From NCBI GenBank assembly GCA_963575745.1, contig CAUYUJ010012113.1, forward strand, positions 392,559 to 456,558: a stretch of 64,000 bases of DNA. Reading direction: 5' to 3'. Below the pieces are notes generated by a model. That model ran no database searches. It was not told where the DNA came from and saw only the letters and a program-made list of their open reading frames with translations. Source of the stretch: Prorocentrum cordatum (taxonomy: Eukaryota; Sar; Dinophyceae; Prorocentrales; Prorocentraceae). The first letter of the stretch is position 1. Every line of letters begins with the position of its first letter. Shown here piece by piece: positions 30,661 to 41,388 of this stretch. The translations under genes and the position numbers were made by a program.

Positions 30661-31436
30661 GGAGATGACAACGGCGGCACACCAGGGGGCGCAGCCCGAC
30701 CGCGGGCCTGAGAGCAGCGCGCCCGCAGCGCCCGCGGCGTCGCGGAGGGCTCGCGCCGACAGCGCGGGCAGGCTGCCCACGCGGCGGGCGGACGGGGCGG
30801 CTGAGGCGGCGCGGGTGTGAGGCGGCGCCGCTCCTTCTGGGGGGGGTTGTCGCGCGCGCAACGATAGCATATGCAAGTGCCATGCTCGAGATAGCAGCAG
30901 AGTGTTTCGAAAGATGCCTGGAAACGCGGCAAGTACTTCTCGGAAGAACTGGGGAAACCAAAAGGTAACTACCGATACCACTACTCCCCGAACCTCTCCT
31001 GGGGCAAGTTCTGACCAGTATTTCGAAGCCAATCCAACGGTGGCGACGAGGGCCTCGCAAGAGGCCGGTAACATTGGAAAGCGGGCGACAGGTAACGGTA
31101 TGGGTACTTTTTTCATCCTCTGAATAACCGCCAGCGCACAGCACAAAACGGGCAGAAAAACGTGGTCTGTTGCAAACGACCGGGAACAAAAGCAGGGGAA
31201 GCTCGAAGGCCGAGCGAGGGGGCGCCGCTCCTTCCGAGGGGGACGATGAGGGGCCCTGGCCTCTCGCCCTCGCTCGGATGTTCATTCCCCGGATGGCCGT
31301 TGCTAGGGGAAAACGCACGCGTCCGAGTGATGCCAAGGGCCTTTCAACGAGAACAGAAAAACAGTACCAGTACCTTCTGGGCCCTCACCAGTCCTCATTT
31401 TTCTCGGGCATCGAAGCCTCTGGCGCACACACAAAC
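30661..31436. other. No gene recognised
   Basis: GC-rich then moderate. It contains E repeat copy 4 at 31,020. Confidence 0.4.
31020..31054 (+). repeat. Short dispersed repeat E, copy 4
   Basis: ATTTCGAAGCCAATCC followed by AACGGTGGCGACGAGGGCC. Confidence 0.55.
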
Positions 31437-31545
31437 ACCTATATATATGTATATATATATATACGTGTACGTATGAAATTATGTATATGTATATATATAT
31501 ATATGTGTGTATGTGCAATGTCATGTGTGCATATATGTATATACT
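31437..31545 (+). repeat. TA/TG dinucleotide tract
   Basis: Alternating TATATATG, ATATATAT and GTGTATGTG sequence; one of the most AT-rich spots in the window. Confidence 0.85.
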
Positions 31546-31639
31546 AGAACCAAGCGCGCGCTTCGTGTGGGCTCAGGTTCTACACGCCCCAGCTTTTGAC
31601 AAGCTGACGCGCGCAGTTCGTTGGGGGCAGCTCAGGGGC

Positions 31640-32050
31640 CTTGTGGGCGCTATCGGGAGGTTCTGCCGGTGGCGGTGGCGACGGCGTCGAGGATCGTCAG
31701 GAATGCCTTGGGGCGTCTTGGGTGGGCTCTTGGGAGCTTTGCAGGGCTTCCTGAGAGCTTTTTGGGGGCCTCAGGGCCCCTTGAGCGTCTCTGGGGGACC
31801 TCTGGGCCCTCTTGGGAAGCCTTTTGGGGGCCTCTTGGGAACTCCTGGGAACCTCAAGGGGCTGAGAGCTTTAAATGTCCGTTCGGGGACCCCCTCTGGG
31901 CCCCTTCTTAGGCCGTCCTGGGGCACTGTTCGGCCGTCTTGGCGCCCTCTTGCGCCATCTTGGAGCCCTCTTGGAAGCCTCTTGGGCAACCTTGGGACGA
32001 TCTTGGGGGCCTGTCGGGCCGTCTTGGACGCTGTGAAAGCTCCGGCGGCG
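31640..32050 (-). repeat. CCAAGAGGC repeat, reverse orientation, decayed
   Basis: CTTGGG, GGGCCTC and TTGGGAGCC words at ~10-11 bp rhythm: the reverse complement of the array at 4.6 kb, more diverged. Confidence 0.65.
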
Positions 32051-32089
32051 CCCCCCGGCAGGTTGAGAGTGGGCGTCGTCGGGTGTCGT

Positions 32090-32215
32090 CGCCGTCACCG
32101 CTGCTGCCGTCGCCGCATGCGCCGCCGGCGTCGTGGACGTCAGTGTCGTTGTCGTTGTCGTCGTCGCCGTCGCCGTCGTCGTCGTCGTCGGCGTCGTCGT
32201 CGTCCAGAGCCCGAA
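32090..32215 (+). repeat. (GTC)n microsatellite
   Basis: GTCGTC/GCCGTC trinucleotide repeat. Confidence 0.8.
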
Positions 32216-32329
32216 AACGGCGAAAAACCTTGAGAGATCCACTGTCGACGAATAGTCGCCAAGTAACCTCCGAAACTTCCACCAGAAGGCCGTGGGTGCC
32301 CTCTTGGGGGGGGGCTTGAAGGCATCTTA

Positions 32330-32530
32330 GAGGCCTCTCAAGGGCGTCTTCGAGGCAATTTGGGAGCCTCTTGTGATCCTCCCGGGGGCCTCCTGGGGGC
32401 CACCTGGGAGCCTCCTGGGGGTCTCTTGGGGGCCTCTTGGGGCCTCCTGGGGGCCTCTTGGGGCCTCCTGGGGGCCTCTTGGGGCCTCCTGGGGGCCTCT
32501 TGGGGCCTCCTGGGGGCCTCTAGGGCCGAA
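32330..32530 (-). repeat. 21-bp higher-order CCAAGAGGC-type array
   Basis: Regular alternation of CCTCCTGGGGG and CCTCTTGGGG gives a 21-bp higher-order unit, at least four clean copies, reverse orientation relative to the 4.6 kb array. Confidence 0.85.
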
Positions 32531-33894
32531 AGCTCGGAATTTGAATATGATTCTGCACCTCTGGGACCCCTCTGGGGCTCGTCCTGGGGCTCTCTTGGGC
32601 TGTTTTGGCAACTTTGTGGTCCCAAGCCTAGGGCCTACCATTCCCCATGCCGCGACAAAGGCTCTCAGCTCGTGGGACTCCGGAGTTCTCGACCCCAACA
32701 CGCGGCAGGGTCACACCGCGATGGCGTGCTGCCGACAATATGCGGACCGCTCGACCCTGGGAACGATCGCCGCTCCCCGATGTCGGGGATCGCTCTGTGC
32801 TGGCTAACCTCAGGCAACAGGCCAGCGCCAGCGCCCTGGGCGGCGCCTCCGCCGCGTCGACGCGTGGGGCAGGAAGAGGGCCGTGAAGGTGTGTGGGGGT
32901 GGACGAGGGACTGGACGAGGAAGGCGAGGGAGGAGGATGCAGGGGAGGAGGGAGGTGAAGAGAGGAGGGGGGAGGAGCCAGGAAGGCGCAGGAGAGGAGG
33001 GTCGACGGGCGGCGCGCTTTTCGCCCCGCGCGCCTCCCGTCGACCCGGGCGGCCCGCCCGCGCACGCCCGCAGGGCCGAGCCGCTGGCGCTCGGCGGGCG
33101 GGGCGGGCGAGGCGGCCGCGCCGGCGCCGGGGGGCGCAGGCCTCGGGGCCGCGAGCGCGGAGGGGCTCAGGGGCGGGGCGTGGGCGGGGCGCCGAGCTCC
33201 GCGCTCTCCTCGCTCCTCGCGCCCCGTTCCCCCGCCCCCTCGTTCCTCTCCTCCGCCCCCCCCCTCCTCCCCCTCCATGCCTCCAGCTTCGTTCGCCACC
33301 CCCTCCCCCTCCTCCTCCTCCTGCTCCTCCTCCTGCTCCGCCTCCTCCCATCCCCTGCTTTTCTCCTGCGGGGGGGTGGGGGGGGGCGAGGATCAATCAA
33401 TCTGGGCGTTTGCCCCGCTTGGACCTCTGGGGGCCGTTTCCGAACAAGTGGATCCGGCATGACAGCTGCCCTCGGGGAAGGGGTCGACACTTCTGGGGTT
33501 GTTGTCGGGGGATGGGGCAGGAGCAAGGCATCCAACATCTTCTCAAACATCAGGACAAGAAATCTGTCGTTTGTCACCCAAGGAACACCCCTGGGGCAAA
33601 ACAAGAAACACGGCATGTCCTTTCTCTCGGAATGGATTCAGCTGCAGGCGTGCCGCCGAACTGCGCTGGTAAATTCGCTGGCCCAACGGGCCAGAGGCGT
33701 GCTAAGATCTCTGGCAACTGATTTACAATATTTCTAGTTCGCGCGCGCGGAGCGGCCCCTGCGGGTCCCCGGACGAAAAGTACCCCGGCAAGGTCCTGGG
33801 AGAAGCCACCAGAGCACTCCAGGGGACGGCCATTTTTCGACACCCCTCACAAGGATCGTGGCCTCCGAGGGGGGAGCCGCAATCGACTACCCCC
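32531..33894. other. No gene; GC-rich with small hairpin
   Basis: Includes a purine-rich segment (32,890-33,000), very GC-rich DNA (33,010-33,260), a pyrimidine tract (33,260-33,370) and a CTGGCCC/GGGCCAG hairpin with an AAC loop at 33,678-33,694. Long open frames on both strands are compositional. Confidence 0.4.
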
Positions 33895-33990
33895 CCTCCC
33901 GCCCCAAGAGGCCCCAAAAAGCCCCCCAAGAGGCCCTGGGTGCCCCCAAGACGCCGCCAAGGAGCCCCAAGAGACTCCCAATAGGTCCCT
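33895..33990 (+). repeat. Small CCAAGAGGC array
   Basis: About nine CCAAGAGGCCC-type words in the same orientation as the 4.6 kb array. Confidence 0.7.
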
Positions 33991-34375
33991 AAGAGGCCCT
34001 AAAGAGGGCTTCAGGGCTGGCGGAATGAGCGAAGCGATTAAATAAAGTGGGTTGCCACTCCTGCCTTTGAAAGCCTTCAGCAATGACAGATTCGAAATAA
34101 CAAACCCCAAAACGAAGGCACCAGAAAACGGATCCGACACTGTCTCGAAACTTCTAACCTCACCCACCGCCATGCCCCGCCAAATCACCTACTTAGGTGG
34201 GCTATCGCTGTTGTCCTTCAAGGACCCCAGGGGATCCTGAATTGCGTTTGGCAGTCCAAGGGCTGGTCATAGCCCCTGGGGACCGACACTTGCGCAAAAC
34301 ATCCATGGTGATTTTCGCGAAACACCTAACTGATAGGGGCGCTGCCGGATCCGGAACCGGATGGGCGACGTTGCC

Positions 34376-34480
34376 TTTCGCGACCTCCCGTGGCCTTCCG
34401 TTGCCCCCCGTGGCCTCCCGTGGCCTCCCGTGGCCCCACATGGACTCCCGTGGCCTCCCGAGTCCTGCCGTGGCCTCCCA
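34376..34480 (+). repeat. CCCGTGGCCT ~10-bp minisatellite
   Basis: About ten units of CCCGTGGCCTC with small variants. Confidence 0.8.
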
Positions 34481-34494
34481 TTGCAACCCCTCGC

Positions 34495-34665
34495 CCTGTC
34501 CCTCAATCCCGATCCCCTTCATCACAATCCTATTTCTATATCCCTATCCCCATCCACATTCCGATCCCTACCCCTAGATCTCCTGTACCTCCACCCTCTA
34601 TCCCTAACCCTGTATCCCTAGTCCTATCCCTACCCCTATTCCTATCCCGATCCAGCCATTATGGC
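34495..34665 (+). repeat. Degenerate CCCTATCCC hexamer-like tract
   Basis: Words CCCTATCCC, CCCTACCCC and CCCTAACCC spaced irregularly. Telomere-like in look but not the regular CCCTAAA expected for dinoflagellate telomeres. Confidence 0.55.
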
Positions 34666-35299
34666 TCCCCATCGTGACCCCCCCCCGTGGCCCCCATCGT
34701 AACTGGGTGAAGCTGTTCGGGGTCTTCTGCCGCAAGGGTGTCATCTTGAACACGCTGGAGGCCTGACGACGGCGGGAGATGACGAGCTGGGCGCGGGGCC
34801 GCCAGGGCGCGGCTGCTGGAACTCCTCCGCGAACGCGCCGAGGTGCGGCTCAGGCTCGCTGGCGACTATGCTGGCTGGCCGCCCTTCGGGCTCACCGCCT
34901 GCCATCAGGGCCATCCGATCGTTCGTCCGATTGAACCTCCGACGAAGGGAACGGATCTTGGAAGAAAGGTGTCCTGAAGGTTCTTCGCTGTCTTCGAGGC
35001 CCTGGGGCCCTCCGCGGGTCCTGGGACCTCCAATAAACAACTCGTGATGAGTAACTGGTCCTGGGGAAAGCCCCTGGGTCGTTTGGGAAGGAGGGGAGGT
35101 CTTAACATGAATGGGAGGAAGGAGGGAGAGGAAATTGGAACACAAGATGGGAGAGGGGAGGGGGGTGTAAGGGAGCAGGGGTACAAAGGCCGGATGGGGG
35201 GAAAGTGGTAAGAAGAAGGCAGATTCCAATTCCTTCTCTTTCTCGCCCTCCTCCTCCTCCTCCTCCTCATCCTCCCCGTCATCGCCCGCGCCCCCGCGC
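34666..35299. other. No separate gene; open lead into LINE fragment
   Basis: GC-rich then purine-rich, ending in a CTC tract (35,243-35,270). The reading frame of the following LINE fragment stays open upstream through this tract as poly-Ser, without an upstream ATG that I noticed. Confidence 0.4.
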
Positions 35300-36217
35300 A
35301 TGGCCCAGTCCGCTGTTGCTGCCGAGCACCTCGCATTCGACCGAGGGGCATTTTTCAGCGACGGATCGTGCCCCTATATAGGTGATTGCAATGCCGTCCT
35401 CTCGGTTGCTCGCTCCGGGGCCGAGTTTGGGGCCACTCCTCGGGGGCGTTTCGGGGGTCTCTGGAGGGGGCTCTCTCGCCAGGACGGGGCCTACAGTGCG
35501 CTCATTAAGCAAAAAGCCCACGTCGAGGTCCCAACCTGCCCTGTTTCGGAGACAGATTGGCGTGCCTGGCTTAATGACCAGGCCGACCAGGCCGCCAAGC
35601 TAGCCTGTAAGCTACACCCCATGTCGGGCCAGGCTACGGCCAGCCTGGAAGACCAGCTTCTCAGGGTAAAGAAGTTTATGTATGCCGCCTCCCGTGTGCT
35701 CGAGTCGGGACCAGCCCCTCGGGATGAATGGAAGGACCTCAGGCGGCCGCACAGTGGCCGCACGCCAGCCTGTCTGATCGCTCACGAGTTCGTCCAGGTC
35801 GGGCCCTCCAGGTGGCAGTGCAAGCGATGTTTGCGGTCGAAGGTGACTCCAGACAGTGCCCTGGACCGTAAGGACTGTAGGCAAAGCGACATCCCTGAGA
35901 GTTTTAAGCGGGTGACAGAGTTTGCCCACACCCACGATATTGAATGGTGTGAGCTCACCCCTCGGCCCGAGGCCGGGGTCGGTGACACCCTTTTGTTCTG
36001 CAAGAAATGCTGCCAGTATGCCACCTCGAAGCCGCTGGGGCTGGGTAAAGCCTGCCCCAGCTTCGGTGTGGTCGGCTGGCAGCGTAATGAAGCTGCCCAG
36101 CACAAGATGCGCCGCTTCCTGCAGGGCAAGCACCCCAGGTGCGGCCAGAGCGAGATGATTATCGCGCACTGGCCCCTCTTAGCTCAGGTCTACGGGGCAT
36201 GTGCCCCCGAGCCATAG
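35300..36217 (+). CDS. LINE polyprotein C-terminus: half RNase H plus zinc motifs
   Basis: 305 codons from an in-frame ATG to TAG. Residues ~21-105 keep the second half of an RNase H domain: IGDCNAVLSVAR (Asp29), KQKAHVE (His74) and WLNDQADQAAKLA (Asp96), the VKAH and NxxAD signatures of LINE RNase H. After a helical segment (KKFMYAASRVLE) come two zinc-binding clusters: WQCKRCLRS with Cys193, and LLFCKKCCQY with Cys252 and Cys281. A HTHDIEW motif precedes the second. This RNase H-CxxC-CxxC order is typical of dinoflagellate LINE 3' ends. The first RNase H half (DGG and Glu) is missing, so the copy is 5'-truncated and the ATG is probably fortuitous. Codon use is clean with no internal stop, so it is the youngest-looking LINE piece here. 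Confidence 0.65.
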   Translation: MAQSAVAAEHLAFDRGAFFSDGSCPYIGDCNAVLSVARSGAEFGATPRGRFGGLWRGLSRQDGAYSALIKQKAHVEVPTCPVSETDWRAWLNDQADQAAKLACKLHPMSGQATASLEDQLLRVKKFMYAASRVLESGPAPRDEWKDLRRPHSGRTPACLIAHEFVQVGPSRWQCKRCLRSKVTPDSALDRKDCRQSDIPESFKRVTEFAHTHDIEWCELTPRPEAGVGDTLLFCKKCCQYATSKPLGLGKACPSFGVVGWQRNEAAQHKMRRFLQGKHPRCGQSEMIIAHWPLLAQVYGACAPEP

Positions 36218-36279
36218 CCATTGGCTCGCCTGTCTCTGGCCCCTGTCTCAAGCCAGGAAACAGTTTAGCGCGAGAAAAA

Positions 36280-36470
36280 CCCTCTTCCTCTCCACTCTCA
36301 CTGACCCTCTCCCCCATTCCTCCGCCTTGTCCTCCTCGTCCTCATCTTCGTCCTAACATTCCCTGCCATAGCTCTCCACCTCCTCCTCACCCTCCTCGTC
36401 CTCCTCCTCCTCATCGTCTTCCTCCTCCCTTTCCTCCTCCTCCTCCTTCTCCTTCTCCTCGTCTTCGTCC
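36280..36470 (+). repeat. CT/CTC-rich tract
   Basis: Pyrimidine-rich, CTCCTC core at 36,380-36,470, immediately 3' of the LINE fragment. Confidence 0.75.
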
Positions 36471-36679
36471 TGGGACACGATAACTTCGAGGTTTAAGTGC
36501 ATAGCCTGCTGCGTCTCCAGTAACGATAACTTCGTTCTCTCGCAGGCTGCATGTCAAGCCTCTGAGAGCTCTGGCCACGTGCTCACAGCAAGCGGGCAAT
36601 ACGTGGTCTGCCGAGCTTCCGTGCACTATAGTGCGACCACTGTCCACATGTTGGAAGAGAGAGTGCCTGAATTTCCCAG

Positions 36680-37097
36680 CGGGTCGTACTAGTACGCCGA
36701 AGTACGCCTACTAGTATGACTCGGCGGGTCGTACCAGTACGCCGAAGTACGCCTACAAGTACGACTCGGCAGGTCGTACTAATACGCCCAAGTACGCCTA
36801 CTAGTGCGACACGGCGGGTCGTACTAGTACGCCCAAGTACGCCTGCTAGTACAACCCGCGGAGCGAGGGAGGCGTACTTGTAGGGCCGAAGTACGCCTAC
36901 TATTACGACCCGCGGAGCGATAGAGGCGAACGCGTGGGGCCGAAGTACGCCTACTACTACGACCCGGCGGGTCGTACTAGTACGCCCAAGTACGTCTACT
37001 AGTACGACGCGCTGAGCGAGGGAGGCGTGCGTACTCGTAGGGCCGAAGAACGCCTACTACTACGACCCGGAGTGCGTACTCGCAGGGCCGAAGAACA
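36680..37097 (+). repeat. GTAC-rich ~45-bp tandem repeat
   Basis: Units of the type GTCGTACTAGTACGCC, AAGTACGCCTACTAGTACGA, then CGGCGG or CGGAGCGAGGGAGGCG. Dense in self-complementary GTAC and CTAG/TACTAGTA words. Confidence 0.85.
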
Positions 37098-37104
37098 CCT
37101 ACTC

Positions 37105-37164
<60 letters not shown>

Positions 37165-37168
37165 GTAG

Positions 37169-37215
<47 letters not shown>

Positions 37216-37250
37216 ACTACTACTACTACTACTACTTACTACTACTACTA

Positions 37251-37282
<32 letters not shown>

Positions 37283-37397
37283 ACGACTACGACTACGACT
37301 ACGACTACGACTACGACTACTACTACGACTACTACTACGACTACTACGACTACTACTACTACTACTGCTACTACTACTACTACTATTACTACTACTA

Positions 37398-37435
<38 letters not shown>

Positions 37436-37458
37436 ACTACTACTACTACTACTACTAC
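37098..37458 (+). repeat. (CTA/TAC)n microsatellite with CGA variants
   Basis: About 360 bp of CTACTA repeat with an internal CTACGA alternating block (37,255-37,340) and a CTG block near 37,412. It sits inside the GTAC-rich array. Confidence 0.95.
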
Positions 37459-38539
37459 GATGCCGATTAGTACGACCCGCGGAGCGAGGGATGCGTACTC
37501 GTAGAGCCGAAGTACGCCTACTAGTACGGCTGGGCGGAACGAGGGAGGCGTTCTCGTGTACGTCTACTACTACGGCTCGGCGGTCGCACTAGTACGCCCA
37601 AGTACGCCTACTATTACGACCCGCGGAACGAGGGAGGCGTACTCGTAGGGCCGAAATACGCCTACTAGTACGACCCGCGAACCGAGGGAGGGGTACTCGT
37701 AGGGTCGCAGTACACCTACTAGTACGACCCGGGGGCCGAGGGAGGCGCACTCGTAGGGATGCAATGTGTCTACTAACACGCCCCGGCCAAACTCCTGGAA
37801 TAAAACCAGTACGGCTACTTCGTTCCTACCAGCAGCCCTGCTGGAGCGGACTTGCGAAGATGTCTCGAGCGGGAGCCCCCTCCGCCGGTCGAACTGGTAG
37901 GCCAAAATAGCCCCACGAGTACGCCCTGGCCAATCCCCCCGGGCCGTACTAGTACGCCGCCGTACTAGTAAACCAAAATTGCCCTACCAATAGCCCCGCC
38001 AAGGCGGACTTCCGAGGATGTCTCGAGCGGGGGCCCTCCCCGCCGGTCGTACGAGTAGGTCAAATTAGCCCTACTAGCTAGTACGCCGAAATAGCCCTAC
38101 TAGTAGGCCCGCCGGGGCAAACTTTCGAGGATGCCTCGAACAGGAGCTCTCCCCGCATGAAGACGACGACGAACCGAGGGAGGTGTACTCGTAGGGATGC
38201 ATTGTGTCTACTAATACGCCTCGGCCAAACCTCAGGCGTCATACTAGTACGGATACTTCGGCTCTGCCAGTAGCCCTGCTGGAGCGGACTTTCGAGGATG
38301 TCTCGAGCGGGAGCCCCCTCCGCCGGTCGAACTGGTGAGCCAAAGCCTACGAATACGCCCTGGCCAAGCCCCCCATGCTGTACTAACACGGCTACTTTGG
38401 CCCTACCAGTAGCCCCGCCAGGGCGGACTTACGAGGATGTCTCGAGCGATAGCCCGTTCCGCCGGTCTTACTAGAAGACCAAAAAAGCCCTACTAGTACG
38501 CCGCCCGGCAAGCTCCGGCGCCGTACTAGTAGACCAAAA
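37459..38539 (+). repeat. GTAC array continued, with ~140-bp GATGTCTCGAGCGGG family
   Basis: GTAC-rich units alternate with a longer repeat whose core reads GCGGACTTTCGAGGATG then TCTCGAGCGGGAGCCC and CGCCGGTCG. Cores lie near 37,845, 38,005, 38,290 and 38,425, with a variant (CTCGAACAGGAGCTCTCCCC) near 38,130. Confidence 0.8.
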
Positions 38540-38650
38540 TCCCACCAGCCCTCTGGGCGTCGGTGGTTTAGAGCGTTTCCTCTTCCACTCCTCCTTCTTC
38601 CCCTTCGGGGAGGGGTTTACCCCTCCCCCTATCCCCCTCCCCACTGACCT
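38540..38650 (+). repeat. Dispersed repeat D, copy 2
   Basis: Matches 4,215-4,326, including the GGGGAGGGG-TTTA-CCCCTCCCC hairpin (38,607-38,628). Confidence 0.75.
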
Positions 38651-38689
38651 GGACAGGGGGGGCCGCGGGTAGTTAGAGCGTCCAAGATG

Positions 38690-39860
38690 GCCCTACACGG
38701 CTCCAAGAGGGCCTCAGGGAGCTCAAGATGACCTCCAAGATGGCTCAAGATAGCGCAAGATGCCTCAAGATGGTCCCCATGATGTTCCAAGACGCTCCAA
38801 GAGCTTCCCAAAACGGTTCCAAGTACTCACAAGAGCATCACTAGGATGCCTCCAAGAAGCCAAAATGCTTCAAAACCCTCGAGAAAATCAATGTTTTTGG
38901 TGTTCTCACTTTTTCGCTTGCGATGCAACTCCGAGGCGTCAAAATGGCTCTAAGATGGCTCAAGATAGCTCCAGAAGGGGCCCAAGAAAGCCCCAAGACG
39001 GCGCCAAGAGCGGCAACGAACGCTCCAAGAACACCCCAAGAGGGGTTCAGGAGGCGATTTTAAAGGCTCTACAAGGGCGACGCTAAAAAATGCTTCCGCT
39101 TTCTTTCATCGATTTCCTCCACGATGGCCGCACGAGGCCCCAGGATGCCCCAAGAGGCCCCGAGATGGCCCCAAGATGGCCCCATGTGGCCCCAAGAAGC
39201 TCCCAAGAGGCCCCCAGGATGCCCCCAAGAGGCTCCCAAGAGACCCCCACGAGGCCCCAAGAGACCCCCCAGAGGCACCCAAGACGCTCCAAGAGGCCTC
39301 GGCGAGAATGCCCAAATCATTGATTTTACTAAGGTTTTGGCCACATTTGGGCCTCCTGGGGGGGGTGGCACTGCTTCAGATGACTCCAAGAGCGCCTGGG
39401 AGAGCCCAAGATGACCTCCAAGATGGCTCAAGATATCCCAAGATGCCTCAAGATGGCTCCCACGATGCTCCAAGAGGCCCCAAGACCGCTTCAGGACGGC
39501 TCCAAGTGGCCAAAGAGCTCACCCAGGAGGCCCCGAAGATGCCAAAATCCTTCCAAAGCCTTAGGGAAATCAACATTTTGGGCTTTCTCGCCTTTTCGCT
39601 TCCGATGGCCATCCGAGGCTTCAAGATGACTCCAAGATGGCCCAAGAGGGCTCCAAGAGCGCTCTGAAGGCTCCCAAGAGCGCTTCAAGAGGGCCCCACG
39701 AGGCGCCCATGAGGCCCCAGGAGGCCCCAACAAGCGCCCCAGAGGCCTCCAAGAGGCCCCCAAGAGACCCCCAAGAGGCCCCAAGAAGCTCTCCAAAGCA
39801 CCCAAGACGCTCTAAGAGGCGTCCGGGACCGCCAAGAGGCCCCTAAGACGCTCCAACCGG
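38690..39860 (+). repeat. CCAAGAGGC/CAAGATGGC composite repeat
   Basis: Arrays of CCAAGATGG and CCAAGAGGC words with AT-richer cores at about 38,880-38,945, 39,315-39,360 and 39,565-39,630. The cores share AATCAATG/AATCATTGATTTTAC, TTCTCNCNTTTTCGCTT and CGATGNNANCCGAGGC elements. Confidence 0.8.
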
Positions 39861-39974
39861 CCTCCACTGGGGTACCCTTCCTTTGTGTGCTGCCCACTTC
39901 CCTGATCGAGGCACTTCCTCTGGGTATCGTTTCTGGATGGGCTGGTGGGGTTACGCGAAGCGTCTAGAATTGCC

Positions 39975-40175
39975 CTACCAGTAGCCCCGCCGAGGTGGAC
40001 TTTCAAGGATGTCTCGAGCGGGGGCCCTCCCCGCCGGTCGTACGAGTAGGCCGAATTAGCCCGAATTATTAGCACGCCCCCGCCAGCCCCCAGCGCGCCG
40101 AAGTAGCCCTACTAGTAAGCCCGCCAGGGAGAACTTTCGCTGATGTCTCTAACAGGAGCTCTCCCCGCATGAAGA
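39975..40175 (+). repeat. Two further GATGTCTCGAGCGGG-family copies
   Basis: A copy at 39,975-40,065 (CAAGGATGTCTCGAGCGG) and the variant with CAGGAGCTCTCCCCGCATGA at 40,100-40,175. Both match copies in 37.8-38.5 kb. Confidence 0.75.
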
Positions 40176-40399
40176 CGAAGACTGTGCGGAGCTCCCAGGC
40201 TCGCAAGCGGCCCCTGGATGCCGAGATGGAAAGAAACCGCTGGGGCTAAAATTATCCCGGCAAAGCAACCTAACAGCGATGTGTAGAAGCATATATGGAA
40301 GCATTCCCCTTAAGATTCAGATGAGAATCCAGTTGTAGAGTTCTGCTGTTCTCGCAGTCGCAGTCGCATTCGCGATGACAGTCGCAGTGGCAGCGGCAG

Positions 40400-41385
40400 T
40401 CGCAGTCACAGCCTCAGCCTGCCTCAGTATCCCTGCCTCAGCCTCAGCCTCAGCCTGCCTCAGCCTCAGCCTCAGCCTGCTTCAGCCTCAGCCTCAGCCC
40501 TTCAGCCTCAGCCTCTGTGCCTCAGCCTGCCTCAGCCTCAGCCTGCCTCAGTATCAGCCTGCTTCAGCCTCAGCCTCAGCCTGCCTCAGCCTCAGCCTAA
40601 GCCTGCTTCAGCCTCAGCCTCAGCCTGCCTTCAGCCTCGGCCTCAGCCTCAGCCTGCCTCAGCCTCAGCCTGCATCAGCCTCAGCCTCAGCCTCACCCTG
40701 CCTCAGCATGCCTCAGCTGCCTCAGCCTCAGCCTCATCAGCCTCAGCCTCCTCAGCCCTCAGCCTCAGCCTCAGCCTGCCTCAGCATCAGCCTGCCTCAG
40801 TCTCAGCCTCAGCCTGCCTCAGCCTCAGCCTGCCTGCTTCAGCCTCAGCCTCAGTCTGCCTTCAGCCTCAGCCTCAGCCTGCCTCAGCCTCAGCCTGCAT
40901 CAGCCTCAGCCTCAGCCTCAGCCTGCCTCAGCATCAGCCTGCCTCAGCCTCAGCCTCAGCCTCAGCCTGCCTCAGCCTCAGCCTCAGCCTCAGTCAGCCT
41001 CAGCCTCAGCCTCAGGCCTCAGCATCAGCCTCTGCCTCAGCTGCCTTCAGCCTCAGCCAGCCTCAGCCTCAGCCTCGGCCTCAGCCTCAGCCTGCCTCAG
41101 CCTCAGCCTGCATCAGCCTCAGCCTCAGCCTGCCTCAGCATCAGCCTGCCTCAGCCTCAGCCTGCCTCAGCCTCAGCCTCAGCCTGCTTCAGCCTCAGCC
41201 TCAGCCTCAGCCTTCAGCCTCAGCCTCAGCCTCAGCCTGCCTCAGCCTCAGCCTGCCTCAGCCTGCCTCAGCCTGCCTTCAGCCTCGGCCTCAGCCTCAG
41301 CCTGCCTCAGCCTCATCAGCCTCAGCCTGCCTGCCTCAGCCTCAGCCTCAGCCTCAGCATCACCATTCTCAGCCTGTGCATCAGC
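40400..41385 (+). repeat. (CAGCCT)n hexanucleotide array
   Basis: About 1 kb of CAGCCT with CTGCCT variants; open as a Gln-Pro/Ala-Ser low-complexity frame. Confidence 0.95.
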
Positions 41386-41388
41386 ATC

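Noticed and set aside
34495-34665. True telomere repeat
   Set aside because: Words are too irregular and mixed; kept only as a low-interest observation.
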